A stretch of DNA of 64,000 bases, from NCBI GenBank assembly GCA_016165875.1, contig JABBOT010000080.1, forward strand, positions 34,858,364 through 34,922,363, written 5' to 3'. The translations under genes and the position numbers were made by a program. The notes below the pieces were generated by a model. It was not told the DNA's origin, did no database searches, and worked only from the letters and a program-made list of their open reading frames with translations. Source of the stretch: Acanthopleura granulata. Lineage: Eukaryota > Mollusca > Polyplacophora > Chitonida > Chitonidae. Shown in pieces: positions 24,726 to 38,200 of this stretch (the stretch's first letter is position 1; each line of letters opens with the position of its first letter).

Positions 24726-25229
24726 TTTACAACCATTCATCAGATCCAAGTCAGATTGACTCAGTGAGTGTATTTCTGACAACCCAAGGGAAACATGCGG
24801 ATACAATTTAATTCGGTAATGCTGACGTTGCAAACCCTTTGAACGTGCACTATTGTGGACATTTTGGATTTGTACACTAACCCTACATCTAGCAGATCTA
24901 CTAAAGGGCTTGGTGCAAGACCTAAGGGACAGTTTCTGGCATACCTTTCCGGATTACAGGAAGTTAATCCTAGGGCACTGCACTAGTATAGAGCTCTTAT
25001 CAACCGTCTCTACATTCAGAGCTGCGCAAACAAAAACATCTACACAATAGACTCAAGTGCTGCAGAGCCAGTGTAGATGACATGAGCCAACATACCGAAA
25101 ACATTAGACTGAAAATTAATACTACATGTTGTGAAGGAAACCAGATATTTAGGTGAGGCGTTTTTGACGACGCCTAACGTTTGTTTCAAGGAAAGAAAGA
25201 TATTCATCAGATTTTTGAAGAAATGAAGA
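24726..25229. other. No supported gene
   Basis: Unique-looking sequence between a composite SINE and the 33-bp minisatellite. Confidence 0.6.
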
Positions 25230-26330
25230 AAGATGACAATACTGTAAGACCGGGGATAACCTATGATGACAGCACTGTAAGACCGAGGATAACCCAAGAT
25301 GACAGCACTGTTAGACCGAGGATAACATATGACAATAGCACTGTAAGACCGGGGATAAGCTAAGATGACAGCACTGTAAGACCGAGGATAACCTATGACG
25401 ACAGCACTGTAAGAGTGAGGATAACATATGACAATAGCACTGTAAGACCGGGGATAAGCTAAGATGACAGCACTGTAAGACCGAAGATAACCTATGATGA
25501 CAGCACTGTAAGACCGAGGATAACATATGATGACAGCACTGTAAGACCCGGGATAAGCTAAGATGACAGCACTGTAAGACCGAGGATAACCTATGATGAC
25601 AGCACTGTAAGACCGAGGATAACATATGATGACAGCACCGTAAGACCCGGGATAAGCTAAGATGACAGCACTGTAAGACCGGGGATAACATATGATAACA
25701 GCACTGTAAGACCGGGGATAAGCTAAGATGACAGCACTGTAAGGCAGAGGATAACATATGATAACAGCACTGTAAGACCGGGGATAAGCTAAGATGACAG
25801 CACTGTAAGATCGAGGATACCTTATGATGACAGCACTGTAAGACCAGGGATAAGCTAAGATGACAGCACTGTAAAACCGGCGATAAGCTAAGATGACAGC
25901 ACTGTAAGACCGAGGATAACATATGATGACAGCACTGTAAGACCGAGGATAACATATGATGACAGCACTGTAAGACCGGGGATAAGCTAATATGACAACA
26001 CTTTAAGACCGAGGATAACATATGATAACAGCACTGTAAGACCGGGGATAAGCTAAGATGACATCACTGTGAGACCGGGGATAAGCTAAGATGACAGCAC
26101 TGTAAGACCGGGGACAAGCTAAGATGACAGCACTGTAAGACCGAGGATAACATATGATGACAGCACTGTAAGGCCGGGGAGAACCTAAGATGACAACACT
26201 ATAAGACCGAGGATAACCTAAGCTGACAGTACTGTAAGACCGAGGATAACCTATAGGATGACAACAGAGTAAGACCGAGGATAACCCACGATGAAGACAG
26301 TTATACCAAGCATAACCTACGATGGCAACA
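25230..26330. repeat. 33-bp minisatellite, about 33 units
   Basis: Unit of the form GATGACAGCACTGTAAGACC + GAGGATAACATAT. Two main variants (ending GATAAGCTAA or GATAACATAT) intermix. A 236-codon minus-strand frame through it is only a consequence of the 3n period. Confidence 0.95.
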
Positions 26331-27267
26331 CAGAAGACTGGAAAAGCGTGGGTGTGTCTGAGGTGCCTTGGGGCTAATGCTTAAATGTTACATTTGCAAT
26401 CACGTGTTTTCAATTGTTTCTTTTTGATCTGACACACTGAATAATCTTTGTCACACGAGCATATTAGATTCTGTCCGATTTTTGTCCCCATCGGTGTGGC
26501 ACCTACCTTGTCAGAATGGAGACCTGTGTGTCGCCAGCAACACGTGACTTGTCCACAAGGATCAGATCGCGCACTGCCCTTCGCAAAAGAAACGCAGGCA
26601 AAGGGTATAAGGCCATTTCACAAGAAGCTTAAAATTCTGACTGTAAAACCTGATTTAAGTCTTTCATGCAATCAGTGTTATTTCATAGGCGACTGCTGTG
26701 GTTGTTTTGGTAAAATCCTTTCATTTTCTTTAATAAGGGATTCCAATTTCCCGCGCAAAGGCGACCCGGATCCAATGCACAAAGAATTGTTCTTTTGCCG
26801 TGAGCGAGTATGTAACCTCACGAAAGTTCATGGGAAATCCAGGAATAAATAATAGACTACCCAAGTGATACCCGACTTCCTTCAGGTGGGAAAGGTTCCT
26901 CGTGATTGTCGTATTCACAGCAGTAGGTTGCCCATCCCATCAATGTTTGATGACAATGGTCATAACGCAACACTTCCACAGCTTAACCAGCTTTTACTGT
27001 CAGCACACTTTATGTCCCATTGAACCGAGCAACCGGTACACGTGTTGAGCATCAGAAGTGTTAACGTACGACTTTATGCGGAAGGAAAAAGCCACAAGCC
27101 ACCAGAATACTATTCACAAACAAAGAACGATTACAAACAACATACAACCTATTTTTCAAAACGAAGACCGGTAACACGCAACAAACACTCATTCGTCAGA
27201 GGCTTGATGTCCACAGACCAGATTCCGTGAAGGACTCCTGTCGTCAATAACACGATGTCGTCAATGG
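26331..27267. other. No supported gene
   Basis: A 134-codon plus frame at 26448-26852 has no recognisable domain and no clear start context. Confidence 0.5.
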
Positions 27268-27455
27268 TTCAATTTCGAGTTCAAGTCCAGCTAATGCTGG
27301 CTTCCTCCAGGTCTGCCAGCTACCTGCTGATGGTCGTGGGTTTCCCCAGAGCTCTGCCCGGTTTCCTTCCACCATAATGCTGGCCAACGTCGTATAAGAG
27401 AAATATTCTTCAGCACAACGTAAAACACTAATCAAATAAATGAATAAATAAATCA
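27268..27455 (+). mobile_element. SINE family 1, 5'-truncated
   Basis: B-box-like GAGTTCAAGTCCAGC, then GGTCTGCCAGC, CCACCATAATGCTGGCC and an (AAAT)-type tail. Confidence 0.82.
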
Positions 27456-27707
27456 GCGTCGAGTTCTTCGATAACACGGAAGTCACTGTTATCACATTTA
27501 AGATCTCGTATCTAGCTTTCCCTTATCAAACTGAACATTTCACATGGTAATCTACATACCATTCTCTTCCTACTTGCAGCTTAACTCTGCATCACCCTTT
27601 CCATAGGACGAACTTTTCATTACATAAATGATAATACATGATTCATTAAGAATCGACAGCCTGCTGTCCTATATCCCTTATTAAATGCTTCGAATGTGAA
27701 GTGATTT

Positions 27708-27775
27708 AAAAATCATTTATTTGATTGGTGTTTTACGCCGTACTCAGGAATATTTCATTTATCCGACAGCATTAT
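27708..27775 (-). mobile_element. SINE family 1, 3' fragment
   Basis: Reverse tail end: TTTGATTGGTGTTTTACGCC and TACTCAGGAATATTTCAT. Confidence 0.75.
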
Positions 27776-28081
27776 CTTAGCCACGGAGAAAAATAATTGT
27801 TAACGCCCATTTTGGTTGATGGCTGGTACACGAATGTTCATTTCGACACTTAGATTTTAAAAAATCGACCAGTAGGGATTACACTTGTACAGATTATTTA
27901 AGGATGTCAATAGCATTATACTATAATTTCTACCTTTACAAACTATATTCTAGATAAGAATGGGACATTACAAGAGCTCCCCCCCCCAGACCTGAGGGTT
28001 TTGTTCCAACCAATACCCTTCCCCCAACCCTGAGGTTTCTGTTACAACCAATACCCCCGCCCCCAAGTCCCGTTTCTGTTC

Positions 28082-28345
28082 CAACCAATTTATTTATTTG
28101 TTTATTTATTTATTTATTTCATTGCTGCTTTACGCCGTATTCAAGACTATTACGTCGGCGGCCAGCATTTAGGTGGGAGGAAACCGGGGGAATCCCACAA
28201 CCATCCACAATTTACTGGCGGACCTTCCCATGTACAGCCGGAGAGGAAGCCAGCATGAGCTCGCCTTGAACTCACAGCGACTGAATTGGTGAGAGGCTCC
28301 TGGGCCACTGTGCTGCACTAGAGCACTAACCACATGTGCCATAGA
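28082..28345 (-). mobile_element. SINE family 1, near full length, part of a composite
   Basis: Reverse orientation: (TTTA)n tail at 28088-28118, the GGCGGCCAGCATTTAGGTGGG core, the AGCCGGAGAGGAAGCCAGC body and the tRNA-like head near 28270-28340. Joined through a linker to a family 2 SINE at 28389-28690. Confidence 0.85.
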
Positions 28346-28388
28346 GGCATCGACCATTCTGTCAAAGCACAATTCCTCCATTTCATAG

Positions 28389-28690
28389 TATGTATGCTCG
28401 GGTATTAAGTCGACTCAACCATTTTACAGAAAGTACATATGCTGTTTCTTATTGTGACATGACAGGTTCCATGCCGCCACCGGAAAATCATGCCGAAAAC
28501 AACAGACATGACACCCCACACGGTCACGTTATACTGACACCGAGACGACCAGTCATATTTCCTTGCTCTCACCTCTCAGTACTGAGCCCCAAACCAAGCA
28601 GCAATAAGTACTACTTGTAAAGTTTTTGGTATGACCCGACTTGGGATTCATCCCAGATCTCTGGCCTCGAGGTGGAGGCTCTTCACTGAC
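28389..28690 (-). mobile_element. SINE family 2, full length, part of a composite
   Basis: Reverse orientation; box-B-like GGGATGAATCCCAAGTCG (as its reverse complement), GTTTGGGGCTCAG, GTGGGGTGTCATGTCTG and a CATACATACTATG end. It connects to the family 1 SINE at 28082-28345 through a linker shared with 24541-24580. Confidence 0.8.
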
Positions 28691-29206
28691 AGATTTACTT
28701 TATCCATGTATTATGCCATACTCCAGCTGCCTTATTCCGGCCAAAGCCGCTCGACAGACAAGGACAAGTAAGAATGTCAGACTTGACGCTTCGATTCAGT
28801 ATAACTTGACAGAAATGACTGAGTAGAAAGTCATGTGTGTGTTGTTTCCTCCTCATGGTCCAGTCTTATCTCACTTACGTTTTACTTTATGCCTTGGTGG
28901 TCCTCTTGGCACACATTTATTTGTGACTCTGAAACTGTAATGAACACCAAATACACTGTAACAACAGTTAACACGTGCTGAATTTGTACAATGAATCAGT
29001 ACAACTTTATATATATCTGGAAATAATTAAGAAGGTGACAGATTTACAAATATTAAAAATGACTGAAATTAATGACATAATTTAACTTTACATTTACCAA
29101 GGATTCCCCCTCACTGGTCTCCTCCATGGCTAATAGTTTACCATGATTGTGACTACTTCATCACCACTGCCAAATCAGGCAAGTGACATTAAAATCATAC
29201 TTTTTT
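28691..29206. other. IMPACT 3' flank
   Basis: Probable 3' UTR of IMPACT. TTTATT at 28916-28921 is a minus-strand AATAAA about 290 bp past the stop, a possible polyadenylation signal. Confidence 0.45.
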
Positions 29207-29245
29207 TCATCTCTTCTTGGAGCTTTTAGCTCCTTTCTTGGATGT
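29207..29245 (-). CDS. IMPACT: IMPACT coding exon 11 (basic tail, stop)
   Basis: Acceptor ATTTTGCAG, then TSKKGAKSSKKR and TGA. Phase 0 from exon 10. The lysine-rich tail matches family style. Confidence 0.85.
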   Translation of the reverse strand, partial: TSKKGAKSSKKR

Positions 29246-32200
29246 CTGCAAAATATGTAAAAAGATTCAATATTTAAAATCATATTGTAAGATGAGAATG
29301 TTTTTTCATGACGATAAAGTTAATTCTATTTGGTGCCATACAATGAGTTTGGATTTTCAAGATCTGCATCGCAAGCCTGCGATTAGGTTCCTGACATTTT
29401 TTTAAAACATCGGTTTCTTGGAAGTGTTATGACCCAAGTGATCTTTGTCCAGTTCTATAAAACATGGGGAACATGGTCATACCACTTCGTCCAAAGGTGT
29501 GTTTTCAAAAATGTCAGGCACCTATTGCTAACTGATGTGTTTAACCCATTATATCACCAATACTACACTTAGCTTGTCCTTATCATAGCCATAATCCCCA
29601 AATACCTGCCTAGCCAAAACACTGACATCTTTAACCCATACTGATACTACACTTACCATGTCCTTCACATAGCTACAATCCACAAATATTTGTCTTACCA
29701 AACCACTGATGTGTCTATAACCCACACTGATACTACACCTACACTTACCTTAGCCACAATCCACAAATATTTGTCTTACCAAACCACTGATGTGTCTATA
29801 ACCCACACTGATACTACACTTACCTTGTCCTTAATATAGCCACAATCCACAAATATTTGTCTTACCAAACCACTGATGTGTCTATAACCCACACTGATAC
29901 TACACTTACCTTGTCCTTAATATAGCCACAATCCACAAATATTTGTCTTGCCAAACCACTGATATGTCTATAACCCACACTGATACTGCACTTACCTTGT
30001 CCTTAATATAGCCACAATCCCCCAATATCTGTCTTGCCAATCCACTGATGTGTTTAAATCTATCAGGGCCTAGGTGGATGCCACCATACCAGCGGGTGAC
30101 CACAACAATCACATCTCGGGCATCAACTGTCTGCACAAAAACACAAGAGTATTTAGAATTATATATCTATGGTAACAAATAAAATGAACAACCACACCAA
30201 CTTAACAACTTTGTCACTTTACAACTATAAGGTGGCAGTCTGGTTTCTGGGTGGAGGAAACCAGGCTGGCAAAGGGGAAACCACCTCACCTCACCAAGTA
30301 TAGAACAATTCCATCATTTCAAATTATCACCTTCAGGAACAAGTAGGCTAAATTAGAAAATTTCCAAACAAATGAGTTGTTAATTGTTATGTTCTGAAAG
30401 CTTAATGTCAACAATTTCACACTGTTATGCCTTCTCAGATCTTAAGTGGGACTGTTACGCTGTTTTAAATTTGAATAATATAAAATACATTTTGTGGAGT
30501 GTGCCTTGCTTATCTCCTTCCGTATGGACTGCTTAACTTCCTGCCATTCGGGATTCTCAGGCTGTAAAGGATCGTTGGAATTAAAGTTTACCAATTAACA
30601 CTGACTTTGATGTAACAACAACCAATTAGAGGGCATGGAAGAATGGTATCTAAACAAGCCAATGACAGCAGCTTTTCGGCTAGCCATGTCGGTGAGAACA
30701 GAACTTGAGGTGCTGTAAACGGCGAGTCAGAGCGAAAGAGTTAACTTAGGATCACAAAGTTCTACGGAGGACACATTATTAAAGGGGAAAGAGGCAGGCT
30801 TACATGTAGCAGATGTAAGAGTCTAGAGCCTGCCTTGGTTTCCCCATCGTCTTCACAACCTGTGTAAAACAGGGATTGGTCCTTTCCTTGGCATATCCTG
30901 TCAAAGAATCACGAGTTCAAACTTGACAGAATTAGCAGAGTTAGCGTATTCTGTGCAACAGTCACGAGGTAAAAACTTAAGGGAGGCCAGCCGTGTCCTT
31001 TGAAGTAGTAACTTCAGGTAAGGCAGAAGCTGTGAAACAACAAGCCTGCAAATATCTGCCTCACATGTTTGAAAACACCCCTTTCAATGAAGCGGTATGA
31101 TCATGTTGTTCAAGTTGAATAATTACTGTACAAAGGTCTCTTGGGTCATACTACTTTCAGCAAAGTGGTGTTATCAAAATGTCAGGCACCTATTTGCAAC
31201 CTTGAAACAATCAAGTTAAAGACGTATTGTAAACCCACTATATCATGTCAAGCAGTCACAATAATGACAATTATGCTAAAACTTAATGTACACCTATCAA
31301 ATAATCACAAGTTGAGATAAAACTTAAGGTTGGTCTGGCATATCCTGTCAAACAGTCATAAGTTAAAACATAAAATATGTCTGGCATATATTGTTAAACA
31401 GTTATCAGTTAAAACTAAAGGAAGCTAGGTGCGCAAATTCTGTCAGTATCAAACAGTATACATGCAAATGAGTTAAAATGTCTTGAATAAATTCAATGGA
31501 TGTGACTGGGAATTTGGCCTCAAAATGTCGGTCTGTTAATTTCTTTTTCCATTTGTCTTCTGCTTCATATACTAACAAAAGTAACTGTTCTAATTGTTAC
31601 TTACCTATACGCAAAGATATTATGTGTAGCAGCCGCAATTTTTCTATCTTCTTTTAATTTGTCCAACACCATCTTCACCTAAGGAAATCATATACATAGA
31701 AGTGATGATCTATATCCATGTATTTCACTATCATGATACAGCCACAGAGATGATACACTACAACTAAAGCCTTGAGATATTAGATTAACCTGAATGTTAT
31801 CAACCACAATCCTTGAGATATCTGATTAGCCTAAACATTTTCAGCCATAATCCTTGAGATATCTGATTAACTTGAACATTTTTATCAGCAGGCTTTGAGA
31901 TATGTGATCACTAAGATTGAGCCACATGTGGAGGTACCTGTAATTGCTCAACCTGAACATTTTGAGACACAGGCCAGGAGGTCTCCAGCCAAGATGTACA
32001 GTGTGAGGTCACAGGTTGGAGGTCTCCAGCCAAGATGTACAGTCTGAGGTCACAGGTTGGAGGTCTCCAGCCAAGATGAACAGTTTGAGGTCACAGGTTG
32101 GAGGTCTCCAGCCAAGATGTACAGTCTGAGGTCACAGGTTGGAGGTCTCCAGCCAAGATGAACAGTTTGAGGTCACAGGTTGGAGGTCTCCAGCCAAGAT

Positions 32201-35200
32201 GTACAGTTTGAGGTCACAGGTTGGAGGTCTCCAGGCAAGATGAACAGTTTGAAGTCAGAGGTTGGAGGTCTCCAGCCAACATGAACAGTTTGAGGTCAGA
32301 GGTTGGAGGTAAATGTTTCTACTTGACATATGAACAGTTGAAGTCACAACATGAATGTTTTAGCCCTATGTTCAGTGATTATGACTTTATGTCACGACTC
32401 CAGATGGCTCTACCCAACACGAACATTTTGAGTCACAAGCCTTGATATATCAGCTCAGCGTGAACAATTTGAGCCTTAAATATTATATTATCAGAATGAA
32501 CAGTTTGAATCTTACATGTACTTCAATGTCCAGATGTTTTGATCTGCTCATCATGAACTGTTTTTGTGATAAACTTAAGGGTATCTACTCAAATGAATAG
32601 TTTGAGTTATAAAACCCAGAGGTATGTGATCAACATAAACAGTGTCATTAGGCCTGGTGGTATCAACCTGCTCAACATGAACAATCTTACCCATTACCCT
32701 GGAGTTAGCTCAAAATGAGCAGTGTGAGTCACATAATGCCCAGAAGTTTCTGTTCAACATGAACAATTTGAGTTATCAGTCTAGAAGTATTATGATGAAT
32801 ATTTGAGGCTGGACGATCTCACCTGAGAAACATGGATGACAGGTGCTAAGTGGGCCACAAATTTACTCTTCCTGTCTGACAGTGGTTCTCCGTGTTTGAT
32901 CTCTGGACAGGTGTATACTGTGAGAGACAACCAGGCACTAATACACTGACACAAAAATAACATTATAAGATATAAACACACACACAGAAGACAACCGCAA
33001 AGAAACTTGTTTACCTGATTCATGTTTTACAAGAATATTTCACTTGTACGAGGGCAGCCAGGTAGGAGGAAACCAGCAAAGCCCAGGAGAAACCCACAAC
33101 CATGCGCAGGTTACTGGCAGACCTTCCCACATATGGCACAGAAACATACACTGACAACCTAAAATACTGCACTGTAAATACAACATCACTGTGCTGCCAA
33201 TGAGAATTCTTCATTTAGAGCATGCAAATTAACATGTCCTCGGCTCTTATATATTGTTCATACAAAGAAACAGAACACCAGTCAGAAATGTACATGACTG
33301 GTTTATGTTTTTCAAAACTAAATTTATAGAAATCTGAGATGGAGATTTGCTGCCAAATTTGGAAATTGTAACGGGCAAGAGAGAAGTCCAGCTAAACATG
33401 AACAGGATGATAGACAAAGAGCGTAAGTCTGAAGATGTACATATCTACCTACACTCAGCATCCGCAGCACCTCCGTCATTTCCGGCCAGTTCTTCCCTTT
33501 TCCAGCTCCCAGCACCTCCACTACACACCTCCAGATCATGTGAGCCAAGCTCTACCTCTGTGACATCATCAGGTTCACAAGGACTATCTGGAAATCGTAA
33601 CACCCAAGACATACACATGTACACACTTGTATATGTACCAATGCATACAGAAATTCCCACATTTAATAAATAACTGGTCTTTACATAACACACGTAAAAA
33701 AAAAAAAAAATCTTCCATTTGTATCCAATGATGTGATCACTCAACATAAAGTTTCGAGGAGCAGAACTTCGCAGCAAGAATTAAAAATCTGCAATTACAT
33801 GAGCTAATGATGCAATGAATGAAAGTGATGTTAACTGAAATATCTTGTCCTAACTAAAATGCTACGTATATTTGCCCCAAAGTTTCATATGCCTATCCGT
33901 CTACATGTTACAAACCTAGAGGCAAAACCATTTATCTTTATACTGGCTAAGTATGTCTTGGTACATCTGCCTAGTAATGGAATACAACCACCTTTGGCAG
34001 ATAATCACAAAAATCACACATAACTGTTGTTATTGGGTTATTAATTTTAACAATGAACAAAACTGAGAGATTTCAGAGAATAAGAAAATTTTGAATTAGC
34101 AAATTATTCTGAAGAAATAAATAACTCTGAGAACTCACCCTGACTTCTCCAACTGCCATCCTCTAAAAACTCCTTAAGTTTTTCAACCCAAAGGTATATA
34201 ATACTTTCTCCTGCGTTGTCACTGTGAAGATGACATTTATTTATCTGATTGGTAGGTATCATATTACCAATATGATGGTGGCTGCCATGATAGAGGAGGA
34301 ATGTATTGTTTCAGAACAGTTAAATGGAACCACTAAATAGTGCTTAAGATAAACAACAGGAGACCTGGAATTTAGCACTCCATTAGCATGTGGGAAGTAA
34401 GAGAGAAGTGTCTAATTTATTACATGCTTGGAGTATGTGTAACATATTACTTGGGATTTTCTCCCTGTCATCATGTTGAAACACATGTGTGCTGTAGGTT
34501 TAAAGGTGAAGGAAAACAGACTTTGGTAACAAAATGTCTTGGTATTTAACTAATACTCTTGCTGACATTAAGCTTCAGCCTTGCCAGACAAATCTCCTGA
34601 AATAAAGCTACAGCCTCACCAGACAAACCTCCTGAAATAAAGCTACAGCCTTACCAGACAAACACCTGACATAAAGCTACAGCCTCACCAGAAGAACCTT
34701 CTCCTCAGTTTTAGCTTTCCAAGGTAAAAAAATTAAGAAATTAAAAATAATAAAAATTCCATTGTTTAACACACTGCCAGAAATACACTTACCAGTAGAT
34801 CTCTTGCAAATTTCCCTCTATAATGGCTTTGCTATACCCTCTTAGCCAAGGAGCACTACAAACAGTCATTAAATCAAATCAATACCATTATAAATTAAGA
34901 GCAAGGATTCAAAATTTTTCTACAGTTTACGTATTACAGGCCATTGTTAAAAAACTGTTTGTTTGCATAATCCGACCAAAGAGAAACACGAGTTCAGGTG
35001 AACACAATATACACCTGATCAAATACATTCGTATAAACGAATACCAACAGCATTGTGATGAGTATAAACTGTGAGGGAAAGTACTTCATGGGTTTTGATG
35101 AAAAGTACACATCAAACAATGAGTTTGGAAAGAGATGGTTTCAAAAATATGTATGGGGGCACTAATTATCATAGAAGTCACAGAAGTATATACACAGATG

Positions 35201-38200
35201 TCCATCATCACCTCTGTATCTATGTATTAACCAAAAAATGAAAATGGATACAAGAGTTGAAAAACATCAGCATCTGCATATCTATGTATCGGCCAAAAAT
35301 TAAAACTGTATATGAAAAAAGACTGGAGTCTTAGCCCTGACAAGAAGTCATATCCATTTATAAAGTACTATAAGTATGATAATGGCAATCTGGCTATCTT
35401 AGCAACAGTGAAAATCAACAAGGGGAAGACGCAACACCTTGTCACCAAGAATTAAAATTGAACATGGAAAACAACTACAGCTGTAGCCGAGACACAAGTC
35501 AAGTCATATCTGTTAACACAGCATACATTGAGAAAATGGTGATCTTACCATGGCTATCACAGAAATGGAACAAATATGAGTCGCAACTCATTGTTACATC
35601 TATCTCTAGGTATCCACCAAATGTTTATGCTCCATTCATTCCATATACAAAACACTTGGGTGTTGTCATATCTGTTTATAAAGTATATGGACGCATAAGC
35701 CCTTTCTGGTTACCATGGCAACTGTGAAAATTGACAAATATGACTCATGACACGTTGTTTAATCTGTATCTAAGTATCCAACAAGACTTAAAACTAAATA
35801 TCGCCCAGACTCGAAGTTTATACCTAGCAATATAGTATGAAAAAGGAAAACAGCAATCTGCTTACCTGGAAATGGACAAATGTGCGTCACCACACCTCGT
35901 CATCTGTGTATCTACGTATCCACCAAAAATTAAAACTGTGCTTAGATAACAACTGGAGTTGTAGCCCGAACACCAAGTCAAACCTATTAATACACTATCT
36001 ATAGAGAAAACAGTGATGTGGTTACAATGGCAACTAACAGAAATTGGCACATCTGAACACATCTGCATCCATGCGTCAACCAAAAATTAAAACTGCACAT
36101 GGAAAACAACTGGAGCTGTGGAACGGACATAATATCAAATGTATTTATATCTTCTATGCAGTGATAATGGCAATCTGGTTACTATGGCAACTGTGATAAT
36201 GGCCAAATGTAAGTCGTAACACATTGCCTCATCTATATCTATGGAAAACAATTGTCGTTGTTGCCCAGACACAAAGTCACATGTATTTATTTAGTATATA
36301 TAGGGGAAATGATGATCTGACAACCACAGAAAATGGACAAATGTAGATCGTGACACATCATCACATTTGTATCTATGTATCCACAAAAATGAAGAATGCC
36401 CATAGGAAACTATTTGAGATATAGCCTGCACACGAAGCCTTATGTATTTACATAGAATATACAGGGAAATGGCAATCTGGTTACCAAGGTAACAGCAGGA
36501 ATCGGCAAGTGTAATATGCGACACATCATCGGACCTGTATCTATGTATCTACCAAAAATTTAAACCGTGCGTGGAAAACAATCTGAGATATAGCCCAGAT
36601 ATGAGTACGGGTGGACAGACAGACAGACGGACACACAGACAGAAAAAATCGCTATACCATTATACAACCGCCATTACTGGCGGGTATATAAAAATAGGAT
36701 CTGTGTGCAGGGAATTCTCTTCCTTTTTTTTCTTCTGGCTCTTGAAGAAGACAGTCATTTTAAAGAGAAATCAGCATGGAGAAAAAAAATATTATCAAAA
36801 TACCAATACAAACTTTTAAGTAGGGTCCTTTCATGGAGGGATGGTCAGATTACGCCCAACAAACATATTTTTGAGGATGGCCTAACCATGTGCTATTTAG
36901 ATCAACCATCACATGTATCTTACATAGGCAAAAATTGAATATAAAATAAGAGAACAAGCTTTCAACCAGTCTGACGGGAAATGTTGTGGAAATTGGCATA
37001 GTCTTGTTAGAAAGGAGAAATTTACAACAAAATACATAAAATTGTAAAAATAAAGAATTTCATCTGTTATTACAATTTATTTGAGTGAAGACAACAACGT
37101 GTTGGAAGATTTAATCCATTATTAAATATAAAGAGATAAAAAGACTAAAAAACTGACTCCAATTTGTTTTCAAAATTTCTAGGTCTAATAACTTCACTAA
37201 AATGTAGGCCTTCTGAAACTCACTTTGCACTAGCAAGGCATTTACAATGATCAAAGGGAGGTAACTCCCGATCACTTGCATCTCTGGCATACACACATGT
37301 ATTTATCTTATTTTATCAACATATTATATGTATATTGCTAGTTCTAATATAGTCCCTGAAGTAAGCCCTATATAGATTTCAATACATGTCTATATATTAA
37401 AATGAAGTAAACTGAATAAAAATGAACTAAACTGAAGACTAAATATGCACCTTTGGCCATACTACAAGTATCTTTTATATTTATTTATTTATTTGGTTGC
37501 GTAAAGTTTATGGGTGCAGGAAATCAGTGTCATCATGGCCACAGGAATAGTGACTGAGGAAGAATCCACATATCTGCTGCCCAAAGCTGGGACTGAACCC
37601 ACACCTTTTGTGGTGAATGAAAGACGACTCTGTGACCACGACAACACAACCTGCTCCTCATAGTATAAACTTTTATGAGAATGGGCTATGTGCAAAAAAG
37701 TCTGCAAAACATTCCTACAAAATCTAGAAATTTACTTTTTGCAGATTAATAGTAACTCTGTGAACGGATTGTTTAAGCACATGTTTCATTTCAATACTAT
37801 AAACTGTACGAAAAATGAGTTTGCAAAACTGTTTTGTGATCATGGACTGACAAAGCTGTGGATGTGAACCTCCAGTCACTCCTAGATAAAAAGAGAGAGA
37901 GAAACTTCTGTTGACCGTGAAACTGGTTACCTACCTGAGTTGGTACACAGGAGGAGAAGTGCTAGGGTAGTCTGGAGGCATCTGAATCTAAAACACAATG
38001 AAGTGCCATTGAGGAACACATATGATTATGTGCAAGGCAAACTGTAATAATTGTAAGAAGTGCTACTATGTGACAGTGTAATAACAGTGTGATATTTTGG
38101 TAGCTGTGACATCTGTAATTCACTTTACAAATCTACGTATGTACTCGTTGTACCTGTACATTTCACGTGTGGGACTGGAACAAACTATTCAGCTTGTCTT

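Noticed and set aside
25311..26021. 236-codon cysteine-rich minus-strand frame
   Set aside because: Consequence of the 33-bp (3n) minisatellite, not a protein.
30480..30562. Minus-strand frame PENPEWQEVKQSIRKEI after a good acceptor in the IMPACT intron 9
   Set aside because: Phases of exons 9 and 10 already join correctly without it, and no donor follows in a usable place.
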